Below, piece by piece: positions 20,904-29,844 of a stretch of DNA of 64,000 nucleotides. The stretch is taken from positions 2,312,191 to 2,376,190 of the forward strand of contig QXEO01000339.1 in NCBI GenBank assembly GCA_007115705.1. Reading direction: 5' to 3'. The notes under the pieces were generated by a model. That model ran no database searches and was not told the origin of the DNA. It saw nothing but the letters and a program-made list of their open reading frames with translations. This DNA is from Dactylis glomerata. Taxonomy: Eukaryota > Streptophyta > Magnoliopsida > Poales > Poaceae. A program made the position numbers and the translations under genes. Numbering within the stretch: position 1 is the first letter of the stretch; each line of letters opens with the position of its first letter.

Positions 20904-23900
20904 CTATTCCGAGGCATCAGTGCCGGCCTCTTCAGCTTCCTCTTCATCCTGGCTGGAGTCGGAGCCCTCAGCAGCGGCGGATGTCCCGGCATCGTCCTTC
21001 TTCTCCGGCTCGCGGATGTCCCGGACGAAGGCGTCGGTGTCGGCATAGTCCACATAGCTGTGGGCCAACTCTCGCCGGCGCCGGATATGATCCGGATCCG
21101 TGGTCCAGATGGATCCTTCGCGCACAGTGCGCAAGGTCTCCAAGTCAGCCTTTTCATACCAGGACAAGAAGTAGCTGAGAGCTTCGTCAGCTCCAACCCT
21201 CGCGCCGGAATCTCGCCACTCCCGGAGGCGAACCTTGGCCAGCTGCAGATCGTTGCCGAGGTCGACGGGATCAGTGGGAGTCCTTTGTCCCGGCCAGAGG
21301 GCAGAGAATGCCTCCTGGGCGCCATATAAGAGTTCTTCGGTGTAGAGCGTCATGGCATTTTTCCGGGACTGCAGAGCCAGCAGCTGCTCCGACATGTCCC
21401 AGTTGGGCGAGTCAACCGGAACACCCCGGCTTTCTCGGTCCAACTGCAAAGCCCTCTCAACGTCTTCGACGGAAGCGGGAAACATGTCTGAGGAATAAAA
21501 ACAATGTTAGCAAAAGGAGAATATGTCGGCATATATGCTATGCCGGAAAGAATTACACTATGTCGGGAAAGATAAAGGGAAAGGATTTGAAGCTTACTGG
21601 CAAGGTCGGCATTCAGCTGTGCAACTGTAACCTCCCATTTGGTGGCCTGCTCCTTCAGGCTATCCAGTTCAGCGTGGGCGTTGGAGGCATCAGTCTCGGA
21701 GGTGACAAGCAGGGACTGGGTTTTCTTCAGTAGGCCCTCCCTCTGTTCCTTTTCGTCCAGAAGCTCGGTGATCCGGCCCTTCAGCTGCTCTATCTCGGCC
21801 TTGTGAGCAGCATCTCGGTCGTCCAGTTGCTTGGCTACATCCACCGAGGACACACAGTCCTGGTGGCGTGCCTCTAGTGCAGCTTTCTCGTCTGAAAAGA
21901 TTGGAAGTCAAAACAAGGATTTGAAGAAAGAAAACAGTGAAAAGATTAAAGGATTTGAAGTACAGAAGGATTAGTCCAAGGTTAAGAGGATCCGGCATAC
22001 CAGTAAGCTCTTTCACCCTCGTAAGAAGCGCGGCGACTTGTTCTTCAGTGCCAGCTGCAGAATGTCGGCACAAGGTTATGTGTCGGTAAGAAGAAGTATT
22101 GCAAAGTAAAGAGAGGAAAGATATCCGGCATATAGCGGTATGTCGGCAAAAGATTACCTTTCTTGGACAGCTCCAGCTGAAGCTTGCTATGCTCGTCGGA
22201 TAACTTCCGATGCTCGCATACCAAGTCATGATACAGGTCGGCCCGGGTGTTGTTCATGCGCTGCAAAAGTGCCCGGATTTGAAATATCAGCAGAGAAATT
22301 CGGCATGGTAATTAAGTTGAAAATTCTATCAAGTGATCATTCTACTGAAGACCCGGCACAGGTGAATGCTCACCTATCCCGGCCCTCGGTGACTAGGATT
22401 TGAAGCTCGAAACGAGCTTATATCTCGGTCTAGAGGATTTGAAAGATAATTGAGATGTGAAATTGTTAAAGACCCGGCACAGGTGCTGCGCACCTATCCC
22501 GGCTCTCGGTGACTAGGATTTGAAGCTCGGATCGAGCTCATATGTCGGCAGTGAATTCAAAAGAAGCTAGCTAAAAGACAATGAGAAAATCCCGGATGTC
22601 CGTATCCCGGACAGCCGACATTTTCGGGGACTGGGGATATGTGTATAGGTAGAAAGGACTTACGTTGGTGGCATCAGCCAATCGGTGAAGTCTCTGCTGG
22701 AGACTGAGGAGCTCGCAGGCGATCGGTAGGGGCTTCGCGGCTAGGATATCTGCTGGGCTGCCAGTAGCCGCGGCTTCGGCTTTCTTCTTGCTGCTGGAGT
22801 CCGCGGTGTCCATGCTGCCAGCGTCGTTCCACTTGGTAGAATGCTCCGTGAGAGACCCGAGGCTTTGGTCACTCTTTGTCACCAGGGGGATGATGCCCTC
22901 AAGTTCTGGCGTGTCGAAGAAGTTGCGCCGGTAGCCAGGCCGGGCTGCTGCCCTGCCAAGATGCAGGGCCAGAGCAGAGCTGGTCCGGGACGCTGCTTTA
23001 GGAGGAGCAGTGGTGGCGGAAGGCGTGCCGGACTTGCTAGGCTGGAACTTGAGAGTGCCGGACTGGGCCTGGGCGGTGGTCTTGGCCGGGGCAGTGGCTT
23101 TGGCCGAGGCAGTAGCCTTGGTCGGCGCAGGAGTCTTCTCAGAGGATGGAGTCTCGGGTGCAGGCTGTTCCGGCGCGGCCGGTGAAGCTTGGCCAGCTGG
23201 GGCAGGTTCCGGAATAGTCCGGACTTCCGGCACAGCAGGGCCCTTTACTTTAAGATCTATGCCGGCGCTCTTGTCGCTTGCACCGGCGTCGTCAGTTGTG
23301 CCGGCATCGCTGGTGGGCGCGCCAGAGTCTGGGGCTTCTGGGTGGGCTCCTGTGTCCATGTGGACATCAGGAGCCGGAGGTTCCTGTTGAGCCCCCAAGT
23401 CCATGTGGACGTCGGGGGCAGAGGTGTCTTGTTCCGGCGGAGGAACGTCCTTCGCCGGGGAGGAGGTCTTGTCGGGCGCAGGCGAAAATGCCGGCGCCGG
23501 GGAAGTCGTATGACTGGCTGAGGGTATGTCGGAGGTAGCGGTGGCCGCAGGCTTGGTAACTTTCGGGTCGCCACTCGAGCCAGAAGCTTGTTCCGGCGCA
23601 AGAGGAGCCCTGAAAAAGAGAAAACACCAAGTTAGTAATCAGGGCAAGAGATATGTCGGAAATGAAACAAGCAGAAGGAACTTACCCCGCGGCGACAGGT
23701 CTCGGTTTCTTCAGTATAGGCACGCCGACCTTCTGCCTCTTCGCCTTCTGAGGTGTGTCGGGCTGGGGCTTCACCCCTCGCTTCCGGCCGGCACGTCCGC
23801 CGGTGGAAGGAGGTCCCTGGTTCAGAGGCGCGGCATCGATAACCATATCGTCCGGGATAGCTGAGGACGGCATTGGAAACTCGTAAGCAATAGGTGTTTC

Positions 23901-25259
23901 TGGAAAGGCATATGCAAGTGGCATCGGGTCATAGTACAGCAGGATCTCCTCGTCAGAATCAATCTCACTCCGGTCTTGAGGATAATGCCGGGATGAAGAG
24001 CCCTTACCCATGGCAGCTGCAGCACGGGTGCTCCTGGGTAGCTTATCCCAATGATCCGGATCTTCAACATCCGCAACAGTGCGGTCCGCCGCGATCTTGA
24101 TCCGGGAGTTCTCCATGGCTTGGAAGCTGAATTTCTGTATAAACAGCAAAGTCAAAGTATTCAGACAAGGAAATATGCCGGTGGAAGAGGTATGTCGGAT
24201 CAATATGATATGTATCGGCAAATAGACATGTGTCGGCTTAAGTATCTATGTGCCGGACATGGACTTTATGTATCGGATAAGATGGTTTACCGTTGGGGCG
24301 GGCCTATCTCGGCTGTATGGTTCTAGCCCCCAGGCAAAAGTGGCCTGAGAGGACTTGCAGACATCCTTAATCCGGCTCAGAATGTCGGCCGGAGTCAGCT
24401 CGTGTGTGGAGTGCCGGGTGGGGTCCATTGGCCCGCTCATCTGGCAGATCTTGTGCGACCGGCGCTGCAGAGGGGAGACGCGCCGGCTTATATAGCAGGC
24501 CACCAGGTCCTGAGGAGTAAGACCGGCATCCCGGAGCTCGCCCTTAACCTAGTGAAGCGCATTCACCGGCATCACCGAGTTCTTCGGGTTGTAGGTCCAA
24601 TTCGTCATAGCCAAGGGTGGCTCGTCCACAAATGGCGGCAGGTTGAGCAGATCCTTGTCGGTGGTGTTCTTGACGTAGAAGAAGCTTCTCTGCCACTTCT
24701 TGCAAGATTCCAGGAGCTCCAACTTGGGGAAGTCCGAGCCCTTTCGGGACATGATGGTGGCCGCGCCGCAGAGGGTCATGGGGCGGTCCTTCTTTTCCTA
24801 GGCCGTCTCCGGCGGGTCGTCCTTGCTCCGGGGCGGCTCTTGGACGACTTGCTTCCGCAGTTGGAAGTACTTCGCCCAGCCTTGAGTAAGGGGCTCTATG
24901 CCGGCGTAGCCTTCGCAAAAGGCAGCGAAGGCGGAGAGGATCATCACGGCATTGGCCGGGATATGATGAGGTTGTAGATCGTAAGTGTTGAGGAAGTCCC
25001 GGAAGAAGTCCGATGCCGGCAGCCCGAAACCCCGCTCGAAGTGGGCGATGAAGACGACGCGTTCGCCAGGTTCAGGTGCCGGCACAGTTTCTCCTGCTGG
25101 TAGCCGGCATGCTACGCCCTCCGGGACTCTCCTGGTGGAGGTGATCCAGGATATGTCGGCCGGAGTGACCTCCGACCCCTCCCAGCCGGAGCGTCCTTGG
25201 GCTCGGGCCGAGGTATCTTCCTCAGAGGCCGAGGTGCCCGTCATGCTTGAAGATGCCAT
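20904..25259 (-). CDS. Antisense seven-exon gene carried by the Tat element (Transposase_28-like domain, coiled coil)
   Basis: Exons on the - strand: 25259-24291, 24134-23686, 23609-22664, 22260-22158, 22054-22001, 21891-21598, 21487-20904. All six introns (156, 76, 403, 103, 109 and 110 nt) are GT-AG, and every junction keeps frame. The exons total 3399 nt, 1132 codons plus stop. The start is MASSSMTGTSASEE. Exon 1 has the plant gypsy-associated domain resembling PF04195 (HFERGFGLPASDFFRDF, then IPANAVMILSAFAAFCEGY). Exon 2 ends basic (GRKRGVKP, KAKRQKVG), NLS-like. Exon 3 is Pro/Ala/Ser-rich. Exons 4-6 are coiled coil. Exon 7 ends in an acidic tail. Two in-frame TAG codons in exon 1 (24800-24798 and 24551-24549) would truncate this copy. 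Function is unknown. The nuclear and DNA-binding suggestion comes only from the basic stretch. Extra antisense genes are known in some grass Tat elements such as maize Grande; the splice model here is mine and untested. Confidence 0.8.
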
Positions 25260-25843
25260 CTTAGTGGCCGGGACAAGGCGTGAGAGCCAGAGTCCCGTGA
25301 TGTTATTCCTATCAAGGCCGGAGAAAAGAGGGAGGTTAGTCTCTCCGGCATACCACTCTCCCCAAGGTTAGCAGAAATCAAAGATCTACCGAGCCAGTTA
25401 AAACAGGAAACAAATAAGGGTAAAAATTCTAAGGAAGAACACCTGTGAGCGCTGTTAGCAATGCTAGTCGAATCCAGAGAGGAACTGCACTAGATCTATG
25501 CGGATATGGCTACCAATGCGAAGCTATGAAGAAGCATCAAAGAGGAAGAACAGAGGGAGAGAGGAACTCACCGGAGTTTGGCTGACGGCGAAAGAACGAC
25601 GACGGCGAGCGTACAGAAGAAGATCCAATCTCCCTGCAATGCTGCAGAGAGAAGAGGCGGCGGCGGCGGCGTCGTCAATGGTGATGCCGTGCGTCGTCGG
25701 GCATCGGCACCGGAGTAGAGCGGGTCGTCGGCGGCGCTCCTTCTCTGTCCCTCGGTCCGGCGGCGAAGTGCAAGGGGCAGGAGAGCAGAAGAGGAAGAAG
25801 GCACTGTGGCGGGGGTAAAAAGAGCAAGTTTACCCCCACCCCA
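25260..25843 (-). other. 5' leader region of the antisense gene
   Basis: This lies between the antisense TATA box and the ATG at 25259. A donor-like CCG/GTGAGT on the - strand starts at 25571, so part of the leader may be an intron. I could not fix the acceptor; a TAG near 25310 is one option. The + strand ORF 25498-25818 and the - strand ones here have low-complexity compositions and look like shadows. Confidence 0.45.
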
Positions 25844-25851
25844 TATTTATA
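25844..25851 (-). promoter_or_regulatory. Antisense TATA box
   Basis: On the - strand the sequence reads GGTATAAATATGGGG in otherwise GC-rich DNA, 585 bases upstream of the antisense ATG and outside the 3' LTR. A related antisense gene at 57-58.4 kb has a TATA box in the same relation. This suggests a dedicated antisense promoter rather than LTR-driven transcription. Confidence 0.6.
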
Positions 25852-26289
25852 CCGAAGAGGCAGGGTCGTGGGGATCGTGGGTAGTGCTCCACTCCCCCGA
25901 CCGTTCCTGCAGAGAGTCACCACGTGGCGGCACGGAGTGGGGCGGCGGTTCCTGTAACCGTGCCATGGCGCAATGATGGCGAGGAGTAACTGCACTGTGA
26001 ACCGTCACATCGTGGGTGACCGTTCGAGGTGGCAGGGCAGTTACAAGTTTCGATGCAAAGCTGTCAGGCATGGCTTCTCGAGGAAGACTCGTCTATATGT
26101 CGGATTAACTGCCCGATGTATATGTTCCGTCCGGAATACCCTCGGGACCGGCCGGAATAAGTTTTGGAACAGGAACAGAGGCCGGGATATGTGCAGATGT
26201 GCCGGCATATAATCTGATCGCCAGGGCATAATGAAGAAAGGTATGTTGAACCTGCCGAGGCTCCACAGTTATGACTGGGGAACCTCGGC

Positions 26290-26304
26290 AGCTTCGGGGA
26301 CTAG
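26290..26304 (+). other. Polypurine tract of the Tat element
   Basis: AGCTTCGGGGACTAG abuts the LTR start TGTCGGGG. The same arrangement (CTCGGGGACTAC then TGTCGGGG) occurs at 58832-58843, which supports both borders. The 450 bases upstream (25852-26289) hold no gene. Confidence 0.8.
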
Positions 26305-27232
26305 TGTCGGGGGGATGACCCCCGGTAGGGTCAAGAGACTAGAAAGACACAAAGTCTATGGTTGACTTTAGGCCGGGTTATCAAGAAAGGGCCTGGCCGG
26401 AATATAAGAGCATCGGCCAGGCCGGCATATGTGTGTATCCCGGCTAATACTTGGATATGCCGGTATAGCCGGAATACTGGTATATGTGTTCCGGCATATA
26501 CTTAGATATGCCGGCCTAACCATTTGGTGTGTTGTGCAGGAGCAGGGGAGGCCGGATTACCCGACTCTCGTAGGTCGTTGGTCCGGCATATATGTCCTGG
26601 GTATGGCCAACGGTCATATCCGGGATACTTAAGTCAACCAAGGTGTCACATCCCTACAATCAAGGAAGAAAACATCCAAGCATGGTAGCAGAGTGGGGTG
26701 GCAGGGTGCACAGTGGTGGTCTACCAACCCTCACTGTGCACCAGTACAGAGCTCACCTCACAGAGGTAAGGCCACAGTTCAAGAGGTACAAGGTACAGGG
26801 ATAGGAAGTCCCATCGAGAGCAATCAGGGAGGAAGTCAAGGGTCGGTGCCTTCGTCAGCAAGTCCTATTTGGAGTGTAGCCCGTGTCTTGTGATCCCTTA
26901 TGACCGTTGTAACCCTGGCTACCACTATATAAGGTGGCATAGGGAGCCCTAGTAAAGGGTTGGTCACTCTGTGTTCCTACACTTAGCAGTTCATCTTCCT
27001 TCTCTAGCAGAGAGCTTGGAAGCACCATTGTTGTGTACTACATCGACCCAAATATACAACCAGTAGAGCAGGAGTAGGGGTGTTATCTCCTTACGAGAGC
27101 CCCAAACCTGGGTAGATCAGTGTCTCTTTCTGTCGTGCTTTTTAGCTCGTTCCCCTCTCCTGAATCCACCAGCATCTAGCTCGAACCCCATTTAAGCCAT
27201 CCCATGGCATATGTTGTTTCACCACGACGACA
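26305..27232 (+). repeat. 3' LTR of the Tat element, 928 bp
   Basis: It starts TGTCGGGGGGATGACCCC and ends CACGACGACA. U3 (26390-26640) holds many short GCCGGCATAT-type words. A TATA box lies at 26926-26932. The last 247 bases equal window positions 1-247 with two changes. Downstream DNA (27233 on) is the interrupted - strand element. Confidence 0.93.
26926..26932 (+). promoter_or_regulatory. TATA box of the Tat LTR
   Basis: CACTATATAAGG lies about 300 bases before the LTR end, consistent with the R region starting near 26955. This is inferred from motif and position. Confidence 0.65.
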
Positions 27233-27237
27233 ATGAG

Positions 27238-28551
27238 GTTAGCCGGAAACTTGTGTTTTCCAATTTCCAGGACTAGGTCTCTGCAACCAGCATTTACTAT
27301 CAACTCTCCCCTGGAGAGCTTATAGGACAACCTATTGTTTCAGTGGGTATTTTGTTCTTAACCACAAATGCTCTTGATATGAATGAATGCGATGCACCAG
27401 TGTCAAAAAGAACAAGCGTTGAATACTTATTGAGCAGATACATACCATAGATGGCGTTAGGCTCATCATAAACCTCCTCCACATTGATGTGATTAACATG
27501 CCCCTTCTGGAATGGATTGGGCTTGTTTCCTTCATCCTTCCTCTGTGGGCAATCATTTGCATAATGCCCAGTCTTGTGACACTTATAGCATTCCACGTGA
27601 CTAATATCCTTCTTCTCAGGGACATTATTGTTTCTGCCATTTTTGCCATTGTTATGGCCATTTTGTCCTTGAGGAATTATGATTGTTGTGACTCCTGTGG
27701 CCATTATGGTGGTGGCCATTTCCCCTGTGATGCTGGTGCCCATTGCCACCATTATTGTTGTGGTGGTTTCCACCATTCTTGTGGTAACCAGAACTCCCAC
27801 TGCCACTATGGAAGCTTCTCTTATGCACAGGCTCTTGGTACTTACTAACATGATGCTTTCTCTTCCTGTTTTCAGATTGTTTCACCTTGCTCTCAAGAGT
27901 TATAGCTTGATCTAGCAAGGACTGAAAGGTAGGAGTGTAAGCAACAGACAGAGGGATTGACAGTTCATCGTTGAGGCCCTCTAGGAACTTCTCCTTCCTC
28001 TTTGCATCGGTGTCTATGTCATCTGGTGCATAGCGGGACAGATTGGTGAACTCATCAATGTACTCAGACACGCTGCGGTACTTTTGCCTAAGATCACGAA
28101 ACTCTTTCTTCTTCAGACCCATCACACCAGAAGAAATGTGTGCAGCCCGAAATCCTTCCTGGAATGAATTCCAAGTCACTTCTTCAATGGGGTGAGTGAC
28201 CTGGTAAGTGTTCCACCAGCTTGCTGCTGGTCCTTCCAATAGATGAGCTACAAACCTGACATTTTCATCATCAGTGCAACCAGTTGTCACCAAGTCCTTG
28301 TTAACAGAACGGAGCCAATCCATGGCCTCCAGTGGTTCAGCAGCACGTGAGAACTTAGTAGGGCGAAGCCTTAAGAACCTTGCAAGCATGTCGACATGAG
28401 GGGGTGGTGGTGGTGGTGGCGGTGGAGGGTTGTTATTATTGTTGTTGTTGTTCGGAACGTTGGCAAGGAACTGAGTCATGACTTGCATGAGTTGAGCTTG
28501 GGCTTCCATCATCTGCTGCATCTGTTCCTCAGGAGCGCGACGAGGAGGCAT
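27238..28551 (-). pseudogene. gag-pol: Gag and start of protease, frameshifted and truncated
   Basis: The start is MPPRRAPEEQMQQMMEAQAQ at 28551. A poly-Pro stretch and the gag capsid domain follow (LLEGPAASWWNTYQVTHP, SRYAPDDIDTDAKRKEKFL). A His/Asn-rich linker contains a one-base frameshift near 27670-27690. In the next frame are zinc knuckle CYKCHKTGHYANDC and protease LVLFDTGASHSFIS. A second frameshift near 27310 precedes a short match to the region after the protease active site. The coding sequence then ends at the Tat insertion. The equivalent intact product is encoded at 7537-12009. Confidence 0.88.
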
Positions 28552-28833
28552 CTGTGGGGTTTGAAATAGGTGAGGTTAGACTTAGAGATAGAGTCTAAAG
28601 GAATAAAGTTTCCTACCCACATGCATAAAAACACTCCTTAAAAGAACACATACAACATACACAAGCATAGGAGAAAACTTTTAACCCAAGCATGCAATAG
28701 GCAACTCACAAATAGTTTTGAAGGTAAGCAAACGTTCAAGTCTTAAGGGATACAATGTCTAATGCCATACCACAAGCGGTCATGGGCATGAATGCAAACT
28801 CATAGATAAAGTGGGGTAGTCTCTCTATCTACT

Positions 28834-29652
28834 CTACTCTTCCATGATGACCACTTCCTTAACATCGAAGCCATTCTCCTTGAGTAGCCTCTTGTCGTCC
28901 TGCAGGTCTTCAGTTAGTGTGTCAATCTTCTCTTGAAGCTCCCTCTTGTCGGCGCGTAGCTTTTTGATCAGCTCGTGGTCCACTTCAAGCTCGAAGTCGT
29001 TGCACTCTAACTTCTGCTTCAGCTCTCTAACTTCTTTGTTCTTGGCTTGGATCCTCTTCTCTTGGCTCTTCTGCTGCTTCTCTTGAGTCTTGAACTTCTC
29101 CTCCATCTCCTTGATCTTCTCCTCCTACTCCAGGTGTTGCTTGTCCTTCTCGGCAAGCTAGGCATGTAACTCATCGTTGTTAAACATCTTGTTGTACCTC
29201 TCAACCTTGGCATCACTAACGAGGTACTCTAACTCGGTGAGGTGAATGCGCATGGGGTCTTGCTCGCTGTCAGGTAGCATGATGGCCATGCCCTTCTTGT
29301 CACGTCGGCCGTAGAGGTGGGAGTAGTGGTTCTGGAGCTCGGAGAAGTGACGTCCGTAGAGGCGAGCTATCAGTTCTTGCATGAGGAGATGGACGCCCGC
29401 CCTTTTGTTGGTGTGGAAGGTCTTGAACTTGATATTTTCAGTCTTCGGCTCAATCTCGCGCCCTGTCTGCGTGATGTGGATGACCCAGATGCCCTTCTTG
29501 TGGAACTTGGTCATCTCGCTCCCATTGATGAATGGGGTAGGCAGGGACAAGGCAGTGACGATGTCGATTAGGCGTTTTCCGAAGCTGTACTTCTTGAAGC
29601 TGTCGGGCTTGGTGATGCGAAAGGTTGACATCTTTAAGTTGGAACATGACAA
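28834..29652 (-). pseudogene. Coiled-coil ORF0 of the - strand Tekay-like element, with two TAG codons
   Basis: The start is MSTFRITKPDSFKKYSFGKR at 29652. One frame runs to the stop at 28834-28836 apart from TAG codons at 29160-29158 and 29127-29125. The N-terminal half looks globular. The C-terminal 120 residues are Lys/Glu/Gln-rich with heptad spacing (KNKEVRELKQKLE, ADKRELQEKIDTL), so coiled coil is likely. It ends 282 bases before gag, almost the same spacing as ORF0 at 6318-7262 (274 bases). Sequence similarity between the two N-terminal halves is weak by eye, so homology rests mainly on position and architecture. Confidence 0.72.
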
Positions 29653-29830
29653 GTTAGTAAGTCAAAAGATAAAACTTAACAGAAGCGCTGAACAAAAGTT
29701 AAAGTGATTCTAACTTAGAGAAGTCAAAACTATTCCTAAGTGTTAGCAACAAAGAGAACGAAAACACTCCTAAAATTTTCCTAAGGGTTTTCGTCCAATC
29801 CAAGGGTCACGAACCTAAGGGCAACAATTT

Positions 29831-29842
29831 GCTCTGATACCA
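29831..29842 (-). other. Primer binding site, initiator tRNA-Met type
   Basis: On the - strand TGGTATCAGAGC lies two bases inside the LTR border at 29845. It is the same site as at 6137 in the sister element. Confidence 0.9.
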
Positions 29843-29844
29843 TC

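Larger units (their letters stand above)
1..27232 (+). mobile_element. Tat-type Ty3/gypsy retrotransposon, 5' end outside the window, interrupted by a nested chromovirus
   Basis: Order seen: LTR tail, primer binding site, gag, protease, RT, RNase H, a second archaeal-type RNase H, integrase, antisense spliced gene, polypurine tract, 3' LTR. The second RNase H before integrase is the family hallmark of Tat elements. The first 247 bases match the last 247 bases of the 3' LTR without indels and with two substitutions, so 681 bp of the 928-bp 5' LTR lie left of the window. The 2646-15508 element is a later insertion. The Tat element itself lies inside the protease region of a - strand element, visible from 27238 on. 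The 5-bp target duplication would be ATGAG (27233-27237); its partner is outside the window. Confidence 0.92.

Noticed and set aside
20764..21329. + strand ORFs opposite exon 7 of the antisense gene
   Set aside because: They are complementary shadows of the better-supported - strand frame, which has splice-phase consistency and a related copy elsewhere.
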